Made by a program: the position numbers and the translations under genes. A DNA stretch of 64,000 nucleotides from NCBI RefSeq assembly GCF_013409935.1, contig NZ_JACCCO010000001.1, positions 2,666,001 to 2,730,000 of the forward strand, given 5' to 3'. The notes beneath the pieces were generated by a model. It worked only from the letters and a program-made list of their open reading frames with translations. It had not been told where the DNA came from and did not search any database. Position 1 is the stretch's first letter; each line of letters begins with the position of its first letter. Shown here one piece after another: positions 15,576 to 24,123 of this stretch. This DNA is from Streptosporangium sandarakinum. Lineage in GTDB: Bacteria > Actinomycetota > Actinomycetes > Streptosporangiales > Streptosporangiaceae.

Positions 15576-16923
15576 ATGAAGGCATTGCTGGTGCTCATGG
15601 GTGTCGCCGCGGTGAGCGCGCTGGTCGCCGTCCTCCTGTTACTGCGGGCCCCGGCGGACGGCGGTGCCGGCGCGGAACGCGTGGCCGCGGATTCCGCCGT
15701 CCCGCCCTCGGCTCCCCCCCGTGGCCGGGAAGAGCGTCCTGCTGGACGTCGAGGGCGCCGTCATCGAGGAGTTCTCCGGCGACTGCGCCGGCAGCGGATA
15801 TCCGTATCTCTGCCGGCATGTCAGGGAGCGGCTGCTCACCGAGGACCCGCGGCTGCTCACCCGCGACGGCCTGACGATCCGGACGACGATCGACCAGCGG
15901 CTCCAGCGGCTCCAGCGGGCCGCGCAGCGGGCCATCGACGCCCACGTCCACCGCGACGACGCGCCGGTCGCCACCCAGGTCATGATCGTCCCCGGCGAGG
16001 GCGCCATCAGGGCCATGGCCACCAGCCGCGGCGCCGGTGACGGGGCCGCCCTCCAGCAGGGCACCACGGCGATGCCGTACACCCTGGCCGCCGCGCTCGC
16101 CGCCGGCCTGCGGTACGACGACGGTTTCCCCGCCTCGGACGTCTACCGGGCCCCGGACCACACGGCGTTCAGGAACTGCGCGGGCCAGTCCGTCGGCGAG
16201 CCCTCCCACGTCATCTTCGACCTGGAGAAGGGCGGGGACCGGTTCGTCACCCTGCGGTCGAGCACCCTCGGCGCGATGAACATCTTCTACATGCGTCTCG
16301 CGGAGAAGACCGGCCTGTGCGAGACCGTCAGGACGGCCGAGTCGCTCGGGCTCAGGCGCGGCGACGGGGCGCCGCTCCGGGAGCTGGAGACGTTCACGCT
16401 GGGCGTCAACGAGGCCGATCCCGTCTCGGTGGCCGGCTCCTACGCGACTCTCGCCGCCCGCGGCCGCTTCTGCGAGCCGACGGTGATCACGGAGATCCGC
16501 GACGGCTCGGCCGCCCCGCGTCTCTTCCCACCGCGCTGCCGGCAGGTCCTGGACCCGGCGGTCGCCGACGCGGTCACCGGAGTGCTGTCCGAAGCCCTGA
16601 CGGAGAGCGCGCTCGGCGGCGTCGGCCGCGAGGCCGCGGGCATGCCCGGAACGACCAGCGGCTTCACCGCCGCCCGGTACGCCGGTTACACCCCCGGCCT
16701 GGCCTCGGCCGTCAGCCTCGGCGACCCTCGCGACGGGTACCGGTACCCGCTGACGGACGTCACCATCGGAGGTCACCGCCACCCGAGGGTGGACGGCGCG
16801 TCGGTTCCCGGCTCGATCTGGAAGGAGACCATGACCGAGGCGGTGCGGGGGACGCGGGAGACCGGCTTCGTCCGGCCGGACACCGGCCGCTTCGGCGGCT
16901 GCCGCGACGCCTGCCCGAACTGA
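15576..16923 (+). pseudogene. Degenerate penicillin-binding protein (transpeptidase domain), frameshifted
   Basis: ATG 15576 (GAGGGG 7 bases upstream) begins a membrane anchor MKALLVLMGVAAVSALVAVL and linker; the rest of the protein continues in the next frame, open from 15664. The frames would join if the C7 run at 15714-15720 were C6 (APPVAGKSVLLDVEG). The body matches class A PBP transpeptidases (GLTIRTTIDQRLQRLQRAAQ, FTLGVNEADPVSVAGSYATL) but lacks a glycosyltransferase domain, and the catalytic motifs are lost: GTTAMPYTL where GSTFKP is expected, and GMPGTTSG where GKTGTT is expected. It may be a scaffold protein or a decayed gene; a sequencing error in the C run is also possible. Confidence 0.7.
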
Positions 16924-17054
16924 CCACCGCGCATGACGGTCCAGGCATCCGGCTCCGTATGACCCAAGCAGACCACCGCCTTCGTGGCCAGAGGCAGGTC
17001 AGCATGGCCCATCAGGGATAGACGCGATGGTCTTTAGTGGCCCAGGGTGAGGCC

Positions 17055-17717
17055 ATGGCACGGAGAGTGACGTCCTTCGGAGATCGGCTCGGAGACGCCG
17101 CGCGTAAGTACCCATGGCCGGAATGGGCGGACGGGAGCCCGTGGGAGATCCGGCGGGGTGAGGACTACGACGTGGCGACGGAGAACATGCGGGTCAACCT
17201 TCACATGAAGGCGAAACAGCTGGCCTGTAAGGTGCAGACCCGCAAGATCACGGGATCGGACGGCGAAGGCCTGATCTTCCAGTTCCTGCTACCCGAGGCG
17301 GAGAAGGACATGGATGAATCCGTATCGGCGACCGACAAGGCGGCTACCGAAGCCCTGTACAAGGACTGCTGCCACATCTATGAGACCGCTCGGCAGGAGG
17401 TGACGATCCCCCGCAGCGACGGAACCCGGCAGAAGTACGCGGCGGTTCGCTTCATGCAGCAGATGAAACGAGCCCACGATGAGAGGCGGCTGATCGATGC
17501 CGTGGCGCAGACGGTCGAGCGTCGCACCCAGGGGTTCGGGCACCTTGAGGCGGCCGGCCGCGACGACCTCATGCTTGAAAGCTTCGTGCTCGACAAGAGC
17601 AAGCCGTACCACCGCCTGTTCAGCGCTCAGACGGTGCGGGCGGCACAGGACCGTATGACCGAGTACTACCGCCGGCATCCGCAGCGGTACGACCGAGACC
17701 AGGAATCGTCCTCATAA
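17055..17717 (+). CDS. Hypothetical protein
   Basis: 220 residues from ATG 17055 (GGTGAG just upstream; GTG 17037 is an alternative). Soluble, no signal or membrane segment. It has SPWEIRRGEDYDVATENMR near the N-terminus, then LACKVQTRKI and a helical, basic C-terminal half ending MTEYYRRHPQRYDRDQESSS. Actinomycete accessory regions contain similar proteins, but I know of no function. Base composition is visibly lower in GC than the neighbours, which supports recent acquisition. It lies just outside the degraded tRNA copy at 18222. Confidence 0.7.
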   Translation: MARRVTSFGDRLGDAARKYPWPEWADGSPWEIRRGEDYDVATENMRVNLHMKAKQLACKVQTRKITGSDGEGLIFQFLLPEAEKDMDESVSATDKAATEALYKDCCHIYETARQEVTIPRSDGTRQKYAAVRFMQQMKRAHDERRLIDAVAQTVERRTQGFGHLEAAGRDDLMLESFVLDKSKPYHRLFSAQTVRAAQDRMTEYYRRHPQRYDRDQESSS

Positions 17718-17856
17718 CCGCCGGGTCCGCGAAAGGTGCCGCCTGGTGACAGTGCGGCGATCGCTGAGAACAGCGTCGGGCTGGGCTGAGGGTCGGCTGA
17801 AAGCTCCACGACTCCCCCAGGAAAACGGCAGGGCCGCCCCTCCTCGGTGAACTCGC

Positions 17857-18156
17857 TCAACAGGCAGGGGCGGGCACTCCCGCTTCCCGGCGGTCAAGGA
17901 CATCCGCGAGGGCGACAACGGCAAGCGTGCCCTCCGATGCGGCCTCGCGAATCCGATCCGCCTCGGGATCGATGTCGAGCATCGCCTCGCACCACCAACG
18001 GCACAGGACCGCCTCGGCCCGACTCAAAGGCACCTGCCCGAACTCACAGCGGAACTCCACCCGCCGACCATCCTGAGGTGCGGCGGCGATCCCGTCGACC
18101 GTACGCGGCACCCGAAGCTCTCCGGGAACGCGCAGGTGGGCAGGCCGAGCGCCCAT
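17857..18156 (-). CDS. Small hypothetical protein, antitoxin-like context
   Basis: Up to 99 residues; the start is uncertain (18156 or an internal GTG). The sequence VEFRCEFGQVPLSRAEAVLCRWWCEAMLDIDPEADRI is helical and resembles small actinobacterial proteins often paired with a second small gene. A TTG start at 17860 overlaps its stop and opens a 64-codon frame (MSEFTEEGRPCRFPGGVVEL) that loses coding character and runs into the end of the gene at 17717, as if the partner were truncated. I infer a broken two-gene module; the function is not assignable. Confidence 0.4.
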   Translation of the reverse strand: MGARPAHLRVPGELRVPRTVDGIAAAPQDGRRVEFRCEFGQVPLSRAEAVLCRWWCEAMLDIDPEADRIREAASEGTLAVVALADVLDRREAGVPAPAC

Positions 18157-18221
18157 GTCGTGAGGGTGGTCGCAGGAGGAGTTCCGCGCCGGAAAGACAG
18201 TCCGACCTCCGGAAACGACGA

Positions 18222-18292
18222 GCCCCCGACGACATGACCCCTGTTCAAAGGCCTTTCACCAACGAGCCAGCGAGGGAGCCGAATCCCTGACC
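18222..18292. other. Degraded copy of the tRNA-Thr 3' end and terminator (att-like)
   Basis: This stretch aligns over its full length with 22675-22747, the terminator and 3' part of tRNA-Thr. GCCCCCGACGACATGAC matches GCCCCTGACGGCATAAC, and CCTGTTCA and GGCCTTTC are shared, as is the TCCCTGACC end. It is too decayed to be a tRNA. Such a copy is what an integrase leaves at the far end of an element inserted into a tRNA gene. Confidence 0.5.
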
Positions 18293-18336
18293 CACCGCTC
18301 ACAGGGCCGGAGCGGCCTCCCCAAGATCGAGTGTTA

Positions 18337-18366
18337 TTGCTTAAATGGTGCTATTGCAAGTAAGTT
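18337..18366 (+). promoter_or_regulatory. sodF promoter
   Basis: TTGCTT (18337-18342), 18 bases, TAAGTT (18361-18366). The -10 element lies inside the Nur box, consistent with repression by occlusion. Confidence 0.5.
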
Positions 18367-18370
18367 GCAA
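18354..18370. promoter_or_regulatory. Nur (nickel-responsive) operator
   Basis: TTGCAA-GTAAG-TTGCAA is a perfect match to the Streptomyces Nur-box form tTGCaa-N5-ttGCAA known from sodF regulation. It ends 26 bases before the superoxide dismutase start. Confidence 0.8.
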
Positions 18371-18396
18371 CTACGTCGATCGCGAGGAGAACGCCG

Positions 18397-19014
18397 ATGG
18401 GGAACTACACCCTGCCGGACATGCCCTACGACTACGCCGCGCTGGAGCCGGCCATCACCGGGGAGATCCTGGAGCTGCACCACGCCAGGCACCACGCCGC
18501 CTACGTCAAGGGCGCCAACGACACCCTGGAGCGCCTGGCCGAGGCCCGCGACAAGGGCGAGTTCGGCGGCCTGGTCGGCCTGGAGAAGACCTACGCCTTC
18601 AACCTGTCCGGCCACGTGCTGCACTCGATCTTCTGGCAGAACCTGTCCCCGGACGGCGGCGACCGCCCCGACGGAGAGCTCGGCGACGCCATCACCGAGC
18701 ACTTCGGCTCCTTCGAGTCGTTCGCCAAGCAGCTCACCACGGCGACGACGACCGTGCAGGGCTCCGGCTGGGGTGTGCTCGCCTGGGAACCGCTGGGACG
18801 CCGCCTGATCGTCGAGCAGGTCTACGACCACCACGGCAACGTCGGGATGAACACCACCCCGCTGCTGGTCTTCGACGCCTGGGAGCACGCCTACTACCTG
18901 CAGTACCGCAACGTGCGCCCCGACTACGTCGAGAAGCTCTGGGACCTGATCAACTGGAACGACGTCATCACCCGCTACACCGCCGCCAGGAACGCCACCC
19001 CCGCCGTCTCCTGA
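18397..19014 (+). CDS. sodF: Superoxide dismutase, Fe/Mn family (SodF)
   Basis: 205 residues, full length. It converts superoxide to O2 and H2O2 in the cytoplasm. Metal ligands visible: His28 (ELHHARHH), His76 (LHSIFW), Asp160 and His164 ([13 protein letters not shown]). Metal preference cannot be read with certainty; the Nur box upstream argues for the iron enzyme, which Streptomyces replaces with a Ni-SOD when nickel is available. ATG 18397 has GAGGAG 7 bases upstream. The gene sits between two tRNA-derived repeats in an otherwise decayed region and has no operon partner. Confidence 0.93.
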   Translation: MGNYTLPDMPYDYAALEPAITGEILELHHARHHAAYVKGANDTLERLAEARDKGEFGGLVGLEKTYAFNLSGHVLHSIFWQNLSPDGGDRPDGELGDAITEHFGSFESFAKQLTTATTTVQGSGWGVLAWEPLGRRLIVEQVYDHHGNVGMNTTPLLVFDAWEHAYYLQYRNVRPDYVEKLWDLINWNDVITRYTAARNATPAVS

Positions 19015-19277
19015 CGACGCCGTCCGAATCCCGGGCCCCATGAACCCGGTGCCCGTACGCCGGCCTTCCTTGCGCGATGGTCCACCCGGCGTGCGGGCAC
19101 CGAACCCTCTCCCCCCATTCGAGCCCTCCCGCCCGGCCCCCTCCATCCGAGCTCATACGCCCGAGCCCCTCCACCCGGACCCTTCCGCCCGGACCACTTC
19201 ACCCGAGTCCCTCTGCCCGTCCGGCTCCTCGGTGCGACCACGACACGGACCGGCCGGTCCCCGCAGCGAGGACGCCG

Positions 19278-19688
19278 ATGCCCCACCGGTGTCACCGCCA
19301 CGACGCCGCCGACGCCATACGGCTGCCGGCCGACATCGTCGCCCTGTACGAGCGCTGTTACGGCGCACCGCCCTGGTCGGAGACGCCCGAGCGGCTGCGC
19401 GCTTACCCCACCCGGCTCGCCCGGTCGCTCGCCCGGCCCGGCTTCACCGCCTGGACCGCCCACGACGGCGACCGGCTGACCGGCGTGTGCTACGGCCGGC
19501 CCACCCCGGCCGCTCCGCCGGGCAACCACCTGCACGAGGCGATCATCGGCGCGCTCAGCCTGGACACCGCCCGTCGCCTGGGGCACGCAACGGGCACGGC
19601 CGCCAGGCATGTCACAAGCAGAACCAGCAGTAGAGCAGCTGATCATGTTCTCTCGCGCGACGTGCCAGACCGACAAGATCCTTGGTGA
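19278..19688 (+). pseudogene. Truncated GNAT acetyltransferase
   Basis: ATG 19278 with GAGGA upstream starts IVALYERCYGAPPWSETPER and continues FTAWTAHDGDRLTGVCYGRP, the N-terminal half of a GNAT fold. After about residue 105 (ALSLDTARRL) similarity ends. The acetyl-CoA loop (Q/R-x-x-G-x-G/A) is missing, and the frame runs as nonsense into the convergent gene ending at 19612. It is a 3' truncation, probably from the rearrangement that brought in the neighbour. Confidence 0.6.
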
Positions 19689-20151
19689 GCGACAGCATGT
19701 ACCCGTCGTCATCATCGGTGAAGTGGGAGAACTCCTCTATGGCCGCCCACTGCCCCGCCAGCATCGGCAGGCGGGCGTCGTCCACACCGGCGAGCATGTC
19801 ACGAGCCTTCGCCGACAGCTCCATGATGCCGGGCCCTTCGAGGTACGGGGAGCCTTCGGGTAGGGCATCCCACTCCTCCTCGCTTCGCGGCGCACCCTCC
19901 GGCGGTGGATACAGCACCACCGTCTCGACCAACCCCAGGCGATAGTCGACTTGGCCGGCGAACGCGACGAGCTGACCCAGGACCACATCGGGGTCGATCC
20001 ATTTGGTCACCACCACATCGAACTCCGGAACTCCACGCGAGGCATCGGCGATCTCACGGAAATGCTCGGGTTGGACGGTCGCCGCAGCACGGTCCACGGC
20101 GCGGTAGTACTCATAGAAGACACCCACGTAAGCGCTCCTGTCCGGTTCCAT
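19612..20151 (-). CDS. Hypothetical protein
   Basis: 179 residues, acidic and soluble: MEPDRSAYVGVFYEYYRAVD, VVTKWIDPDVVLGQLVAF, then a helical C-terminus ending EHDQLLYCWFCL. The conserved-looking body suggests a real gene, but I recognise no family; it has the feel of polymorphic-toxin immunity or phage-related proteins. The last residues overlap the end of the truncated GNAT on the other strand. No promoter motif is obvious. Confidence 0.6.
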   Translation of the reverse strand: MEPDRSAYVGVFYEYYRAVDRAAATVQPEHFREIADASRGVPEFDVVVTKWIDPDVVLGQLVAFAGQVDYRLGLVETVVLYPPPEGAPRSEEEWDALPEGSPYLEGPGIMELSAKARDMLAGVDDARLPMLAGQWAAIEEFSHFTDDDDGYMLSLTKDLVGLARRAREHDQLLYCWFCL

Positions 20152-20278
20152 GGCGACGTGACCGCCCTGTGGCAGGTGGACACGCTAGGGCATGCGACTG
20201 ACAGTACGAATGGGCACGACCCGCTTGAGGCAAGCGCACCTTCCGCAGCCGGTGACGGGCATCGAGTGAGCCCTCGGT

Positions 20279-20575
20279 CTACTGATGGAAGGAAATCATT
20301 CCGAGCGTGCGCTGTTCCTCGGCCTGGAGGGTCGCTTGTGCGACGTCCATGAGCAGTACGGCAGCCCAGAGGAACACCTTGGGGTCACCGAGACCTGAGT
20401 CAGTGAGCCGTTGAGCGGCCCGGCGCGCGTCCTGCTCATCCTGGATCAGCCCCCAGGACCCCGGCTGGACGCCGGTGGCTCGGTAGACATCGGCGACGAG
20501 GCCGCCCAGGCAGGTCCAGGTGTGCCAGCGCCCGCTAGCGATCTTTTTGGTACCGGCTTGGGTCTGCGTGCACCT
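20279..20575 (-). pseudogene. Gene remnant lacking its N-terminus
   Basis: An open frame of 98 codons after a TGA at 20576, with no usable start codon, reads TKKIASGRWHTWTCLGGLVA, then WGLIQDEQDARRAAQRLTDS and KVFLWAAVLLMDVAQATLQA, ending at TAG 20279. The composition and helix pattern are protein-like. I infer the 3' part of a small mobile-element or hypothetical gene whose start was deleted. Confidence 0.4.
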
Positions 20576-20667
20576 TCATCTTCTGCGGGTGGATCGGGGC
20601 TGGTGCGGTGTTCGGGCTCTCCGGGTTTCGCGGGCCCATGCCGGATGCTTGACTGACAGGACTGTGG

Positions 20668-20772
20668 GTGTTTCTCTCGCTGGGCATTCTGCTCAAGCTT
20701 GTTGCCGGTGCCGTATATCTGGTGCGAAAGCGAACCGGCCAGGATGTGAAGGGCGACCCCGTCGTTGGGTGA
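20668..20772 (+). CDS. Putative 34-residue single-pass membrane peptide
   Basis: GTG 20668, with AGGA 8 bases upstream, encodes VFLSLGILLKLVAGAVYLVR and a polar tail KRTGQDVKGDPVVG. One membrane segment followed by positive charges (RKR) predicts N-out/C-in topology. A stop lies upstream in frame (20650). It could be a toxin-like or element-borne membrane peptide; without homologues it remains tentative. Confidence 0.35.
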   Translation: MFLSLGILLKLVAGAVYLVRKRTGQDVKGDPVVG

Positions 20773-21106
20773 CCGGCTGCAGGGATACCCGGACTGGGTT
20801 ACAGGCTAGAGGGATGTGCGGCAGCTCGACTGGCCGGATGCGGCGCCGGACCGGCTCGGTGGTGGGTAGCGGCGGTGTGCCGGCGGTCGGCGCGTTGGTT
20901 AGCCGCGGTGCGGCAGCCGTACGGCGATGCCCCGCGCGCAGCCCGCGCCGTGACCGGCCCGGCAATATCGTCCGCTGGCTTCCGAAGAAACGCCATGCCC
21001 TCGGCCGGCGTTGATCTCAGCCGATGTACGGTACCGCCGGATCGGCTAGGAAGTGACTGATCCGCAGCCGCTGACGAGTTCGCGAAAACGCCGGCGCCGG
21101 GGCTGA
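20773..21106. other. Non-coding or fully decayed stretch
   Basis: About 330 bases before the integrase remnant. Several short frames cross it, none with protein-like sequence. It should once have held the integrase N-terminus, but I cannot recover it in any frame. Confidence 0.4.
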
Positions 21107-21910
21107 TCGCCCAGATCGTCGTGGACTCCGTCGCTCTCCCCCAACACGGTCAAGCACGTCCACACCGTGCTCCGCAAGGCTCTGGGGGACGCGGTCACCG
21201 TTGACGAGATCCTCGCCAGCAACCCGGCGGCGCGGGTGAAGCTACCCCGTGTCCAAGCAGCGGAGCTCGGTCTCGTGTGGACTCCCGCCCGGCTCCGGGA
21301 GTTCCTCGTCACGGTCGGCGATCACCGGCTGTCGGCGTTCTTCCGGTTGGCCGCCTACGCAGGTGCTCGCCGCGGGGAGCTGCTCAACCTGCGTTGGTCG
21401 GACGTCGACCTGGACGTGCCGCAGATCCGGATCACCGGAACGACCGCGGTCATCGATGGCAGACGGGTGGAGGGTACGACCAAGGGTGGCCGGTCCCGCG
21501 TGGTGAGCATCGACGGCGAGACAGCCGGCTTCCTGCGCCGCCACCGGGAGCAGCAGCGGGCCGACCGCGACAAGGTCGGAGACGGATGGAAGGGGGCCGA
21601 TGGCTACGTATTCACCATCGGATGGGGTGAACCGATCTATCCCGACACGGTGAGCGCCCTCATGCCGAAGCTGATCAGCGCGCACAACAGTGCGAGACCG
21701 GATTCCCCGCTCCCCCACGCACGGCTTCATGACCTTCGCCACGTCCACGCGACCACGCTCCTCCTGGCCGGCGTCCCCGTACACGTGGTGGCGGCCCGGC
21801 TCGGGCACGCCGATCCGGCGATCACCCTTCGCGTCTACGCTCACGTGATCCACGAGCAGGCGGCAACGGCCGCCGATGTCTTCGCCAAAGCGATCGAAGA
21901 ACCCACGTAG
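21107..21910 (+). pseudogene. Tyrosine recombinase (integrase), N-terminally truncated
   Basis: The frame opens after TGA 21104 with SPNTVKHVHTVLRKALGDAV, the end of the SAM-like core-binding domain; everything before it is gone. The catalytic domain is complete: Arg in AYAGARRGELLNLRW, Lys in TTKGGRSRVV, HDLRH, LGHADP and Tyr in TLRVYAHV. Internal GTG 21167 could still make a catalytic fragment. It lies 0.8 kb from tRNA-Thr, the probable attachment gene, and a perfect terminator follows. The element it moved is probably immobile now. Confidence 0.75.
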
Positions 21911-21925
21911 AACATCCCCTTCATT

Positions 21926-21958
21926 AGAGGACTCCCGCCCGATCGGCCGGAGTCCTCT
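21926..21958 (+). terminator. Terminator after the integrase remnant
   Basis: Perfect 10-bp arms AGAGGACTCC and GGAGTCCTCT with a 13-base loop, 16 bases after the stop. Confidence 0.7.
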
Positions 21959-22009
21959 CGGCATTTCCGGCATTCTTAACCAGTGCCTGCCGCCCCAACA
22001 GGAGAACCC

Positions 22010-22621
22010 ATGCGTTCGGACATCAGCTTGGATGAGCTGGCCACGGAACTCGGCCAACTCAGCGACCATGCAACGATCACGCCCCTGCCGGAGGCGACGG
22101 TCAACGACCTGGAAGAAGTGATCGGCGCGCCGCTCCCGAAGGAGTTCCGTTCCTTCCTGCTCCGGTTCGGTCTCGGCGTCGCCCCCGGACCGTTGCTCAA
22201 CCTGGACTGGATCATTGAGGAGACCCGCTACGAGCGGGAGCGCTTCTTGGAGGAACCGAGCATCGCCGCTCATCCCTGGGAGCCGTTCCCCGTGTCCCAA
22301 GCCGATGTTCTTCGTCTTCGACGGCTCGCCGACGAAGACCGGCACCCGCTCTTGGAATTGGGCAGGCCACTCCCCGGCACCATGCTCCTGCACAGCCACG
22401 GATGCTCGTGGATCAGCATGCTCGCCATGAACGGGGAGTTCGCCGGCACCGTCTGGCTTACCGAGATGGGGTGGGTGGAGGACATGCTGTGGTGGCCCTC
22501 GGCCCCTTGGCTCGACGCGAACGGCCCAGGCCCCCTGTACAGCGGCTGGACCGAACCGGTTCCCTTCCTGGACTGGTACATCCGCCGGACGAGGCGGGAC
22601 GCCACGCGATCCCAGGGTTAG
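22010..22621 (+). CDS. SMI1/KNR4 (SUKH)-family protein
   Basis: 203 residues. ITPLPEATVNDLEEVIGAPL followed by PKEFRSFLLRFGLG is the characteristic N-terminal motif of SUKH domains, and later Trp-rich strands (GTVWLTEMGWVEDMLWWP) agree. In bacteria SUKH proteins commonly act as immunity proteins against secreted or contact-dependent toxins. No toxin gene is adjacent, so it may be an orphan immunity gene left in the decayed island. ATG 22010 has GGAG 5 bases upstream. Confidence 0.75.
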   Translation: MRSDISLDELATELGQLSDHATITPLPEATVNDLEEVIGAPLPKEFRSFLLRFGLGVAPGPLLNLDWIIEETRYERERFLEEPSIAAHPWEPFPVSQADVLRLRRLADEDRHPLLELGRPLPGTMLLHSHGCSWISMLAMNGEFAGTVWLTEMGWVEDMLWWPSAPWLDANGPGPLYSGWTEPVPFLDWYIRRTRRDATRSQG

Positions 22622-22625
22622 CGCC

Positions 22626-22649
22626 GTTAGCAAGAGCGTTAGCAAGAGC
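22626..22649. repeat. Two 12-bp direct repeats
   Basis: GTTAGCAAGAGC occurs twice in tandem (22626-22637, 22638-22649) between the SUKH gene and the tRNA terminator, near the presumed integration end. Confidence 0.85.
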
Positions 22650-22671
22650 GCAGAATTGCCCCGGCAAGCAG

Positions 22672-22708
22672 AAGGCCCCTGACGGCATAACACCTGTTCA
22701 GGGGCCTT
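22672..22708 (-). terminator. tRNA-Thr terminator
   Basis: AAGGCCCCTGA and TCAGGGGCCTT form a perfect 11-bp stem with a 15-base loop just 3' of the tRNA, read on the minus strand. Confidence 0.8.
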
Positions 22709-22718
22709 TCTCTTTGCG

Positions 22719-22791
22719 AGCCGACGAGGGGAATCGAACCCCTGACCTTCTGTTTACAAGACAGATGCTCTGCCGATTGAGCTACGTCGGC
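22719..22791 (-). tRNA. tRNA-Thr (anticodon TGT)
   Basis: The minus strand gives a complete cloverleaf: acceptor GCCGACG pairing CGTCGGC, discriminator T, D-arm TAGCTCAATCGGCAGAGC, anticodon stem TCTGT/ACAGA with loop CTTGTAA, T-arm GGGG-TTCGATT-CCCC. CCA is not encoded. The 3' half is duplicated in degraded form at 18222-18292, marking it as a likely integration site. Confidence 0.95.
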
Positions 22792-22909
22792 ATGGTCGCC
22801 TCCTGAGTTTAGTCGGCTCCCGGCCTGGACGTCACCAACCTGGTGGCTCGGACGTCACCGATCCGGAGGAACCTCGAAGCGACGAGAAGGAGACGAGGGG
22901 ACGAGCGCA

Positions 22910-23797
22910 TCACCGAGTTCTCGGTTTCGACTCCGGGCGCGGGGGTGCGGCCTGTTCCGACTTGGCCAGGAACGGTGATCGGCCGAGTATGAAGATCCCC
23001 GTCACCATCGCGATCAGGCCGATGACCTCTCCCGCCAGCGCCCCGGACGTGACCCGTACCTTCTCGGAGAAGATCACGATGCCCAGCACGATCCCGACGA
23101 TCGGTTCGGCGGCGGTGGTGGCGGGCAGCGAGACCCGGAGCGGCGCGGCGTCGAAGGCGCTCTGGCCGAGCAGCAGCCCGACCAGGGCGACGCCGACCAG
23201 GACGTACGGCTGCCAGCTCACGGCGAGCACCTCCGTCCCCTCCCGCAGCCTGAGCAGCGAGCCGCGGGTCAGCACGTCCTGCACGCCGTACAGCATTCCG
23301 GCGGCACCCGCTAGCAGGGACGCCTCCACCTGCAGGGAGCAGCGGCGCCCGATCAGGACGAGGACTGCGGCGATCACGACCACGAGGGGCACCGTCAGCC
23401 AGCGCGAGGAGTCCGGGTCGGGTGAGCTGCCTCCGTGCGGCTGCCCGAAGACCAGGAAGAGCGCCACCCCACCGCTGACCAGTACCGCGCCCAGCCATTC
23501 CATCCGGCTCAGATGTTCTTTGTAGACCACGTGGGCGGCGGTCAGGGCGAACAGGAGGCTCGTCGCCAGGAGCGGCCCCACCTTGCTCAGGTCGTCCTCG
23601 TACAGCGCCACCGCGCTGACGATCTGGCCGGCGAGCATCAGGCCGATCCCGGTCAGCCAGAGCCGGGAGCGGATGAGGTGCAGCAGCAGGCGCGGATGGA
23701 GGATCTCTCCCAGCGGCTCACGGTACGCCGCGTGCTGCTGGGCGACGAACCCGAGGCCGAGCAGGCACGCCGAGACGAGAGAGATCAAGAAGATCAA
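22910..23797 (-). CDS. DMT/EamA-type membrane transporter
   Basis: 295 residues with about nine or ten hydrophobic helices in two halves, for example LIFLISLVSACLLGLGFVAQ, VGPLLATSLLFALTAAHVVY, VPLVVVIAAVLVLIGRR and EPIVGIVLGIVIFSEKV. This is the drug/metabolite transporter pattern; the EP near the ninth helix is typical. Substrate unknown. TTG 23797 is chosen because GGAGG lies 7 bases upstream and the protein then begins directly in helix 1. The C-terminus is a basic tail. Confidence 0.8.
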   Translation of the reverse strand: MIFLISLVSACLLGLGFVAQQHAAYREPLGEILHPRLLLHLIRSRLWLTGIGLMLAGQIVSAVALYEDDLSKVGPLLATSLLFALTAAHVVYKEHLSRMEWLGAVLVSGGVALFLVFGQPHGGSSPDPDSSRWLTVPLVVVIAAVLVLIGRRCSLQVEASLLAGAAGMLYGVQDVLTRGSLLRLREGTEVLAVSWQPYVLVGVALVGLLLGQSAFDAAPLRVSLPATTAAEPIVGIVLGIVIFSEKVRVTSGALAGEVIGLIAMVTGIFILGRSPFLAKSEQAAPPRPESKPRTR

Positions 23798-24123
23798 CGT
23801 GCGTCCTCCGGGGTCGGCCCGCCGCCGTCCGGTGTGTCCGGCCGGGCGGGCGCCGCGAGGGAGCGTTCTCGTCTCCCGGACCCCGCGGCCCGCCGGAGGC
23901 GGCGCTCCCACCTCTCTGGGAGATCTCCCGCCCGGCGGCGGTCCGTACGGCTCCCGCGGGCGGTCGCCGTCGGGCGGGTTTCCCGCCCACTACCTACCCG
24001 GGACGCCGAATCCCTACCTGACCAGGGAGGACTCCTTCGGACGACCGCCGCCCGCCCACGCCGTACGGCACCGCGCCCGGCACCCGTACCCGGCTCCCGC
24101 CCCGTGCCCGGAGGCTCGGCGCG
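23798..24123. other. Intergenic region
   Basis: 325 GC-rich bases between the transporter start and the rlmB stop. GGGCGGG-TTT-CCCGCCC (about 23974-23990) can form a short hairpin that may end rlmB transcription. I see no gene. Confidence 0.4.

Noticed and set aside
18222-18292. Considered as a functional tRNA
   Set aside because: Only the 3' half and terminator resemble tRNA-Thr; no anticodon arm or acceptor 5' strand is present.
19040-19277. Pro/Ser-rich frames between sodF and the GNAT remnant
   Set aside because: Built from degenerate CCC-rich repeats; no start signal or conserved segment.
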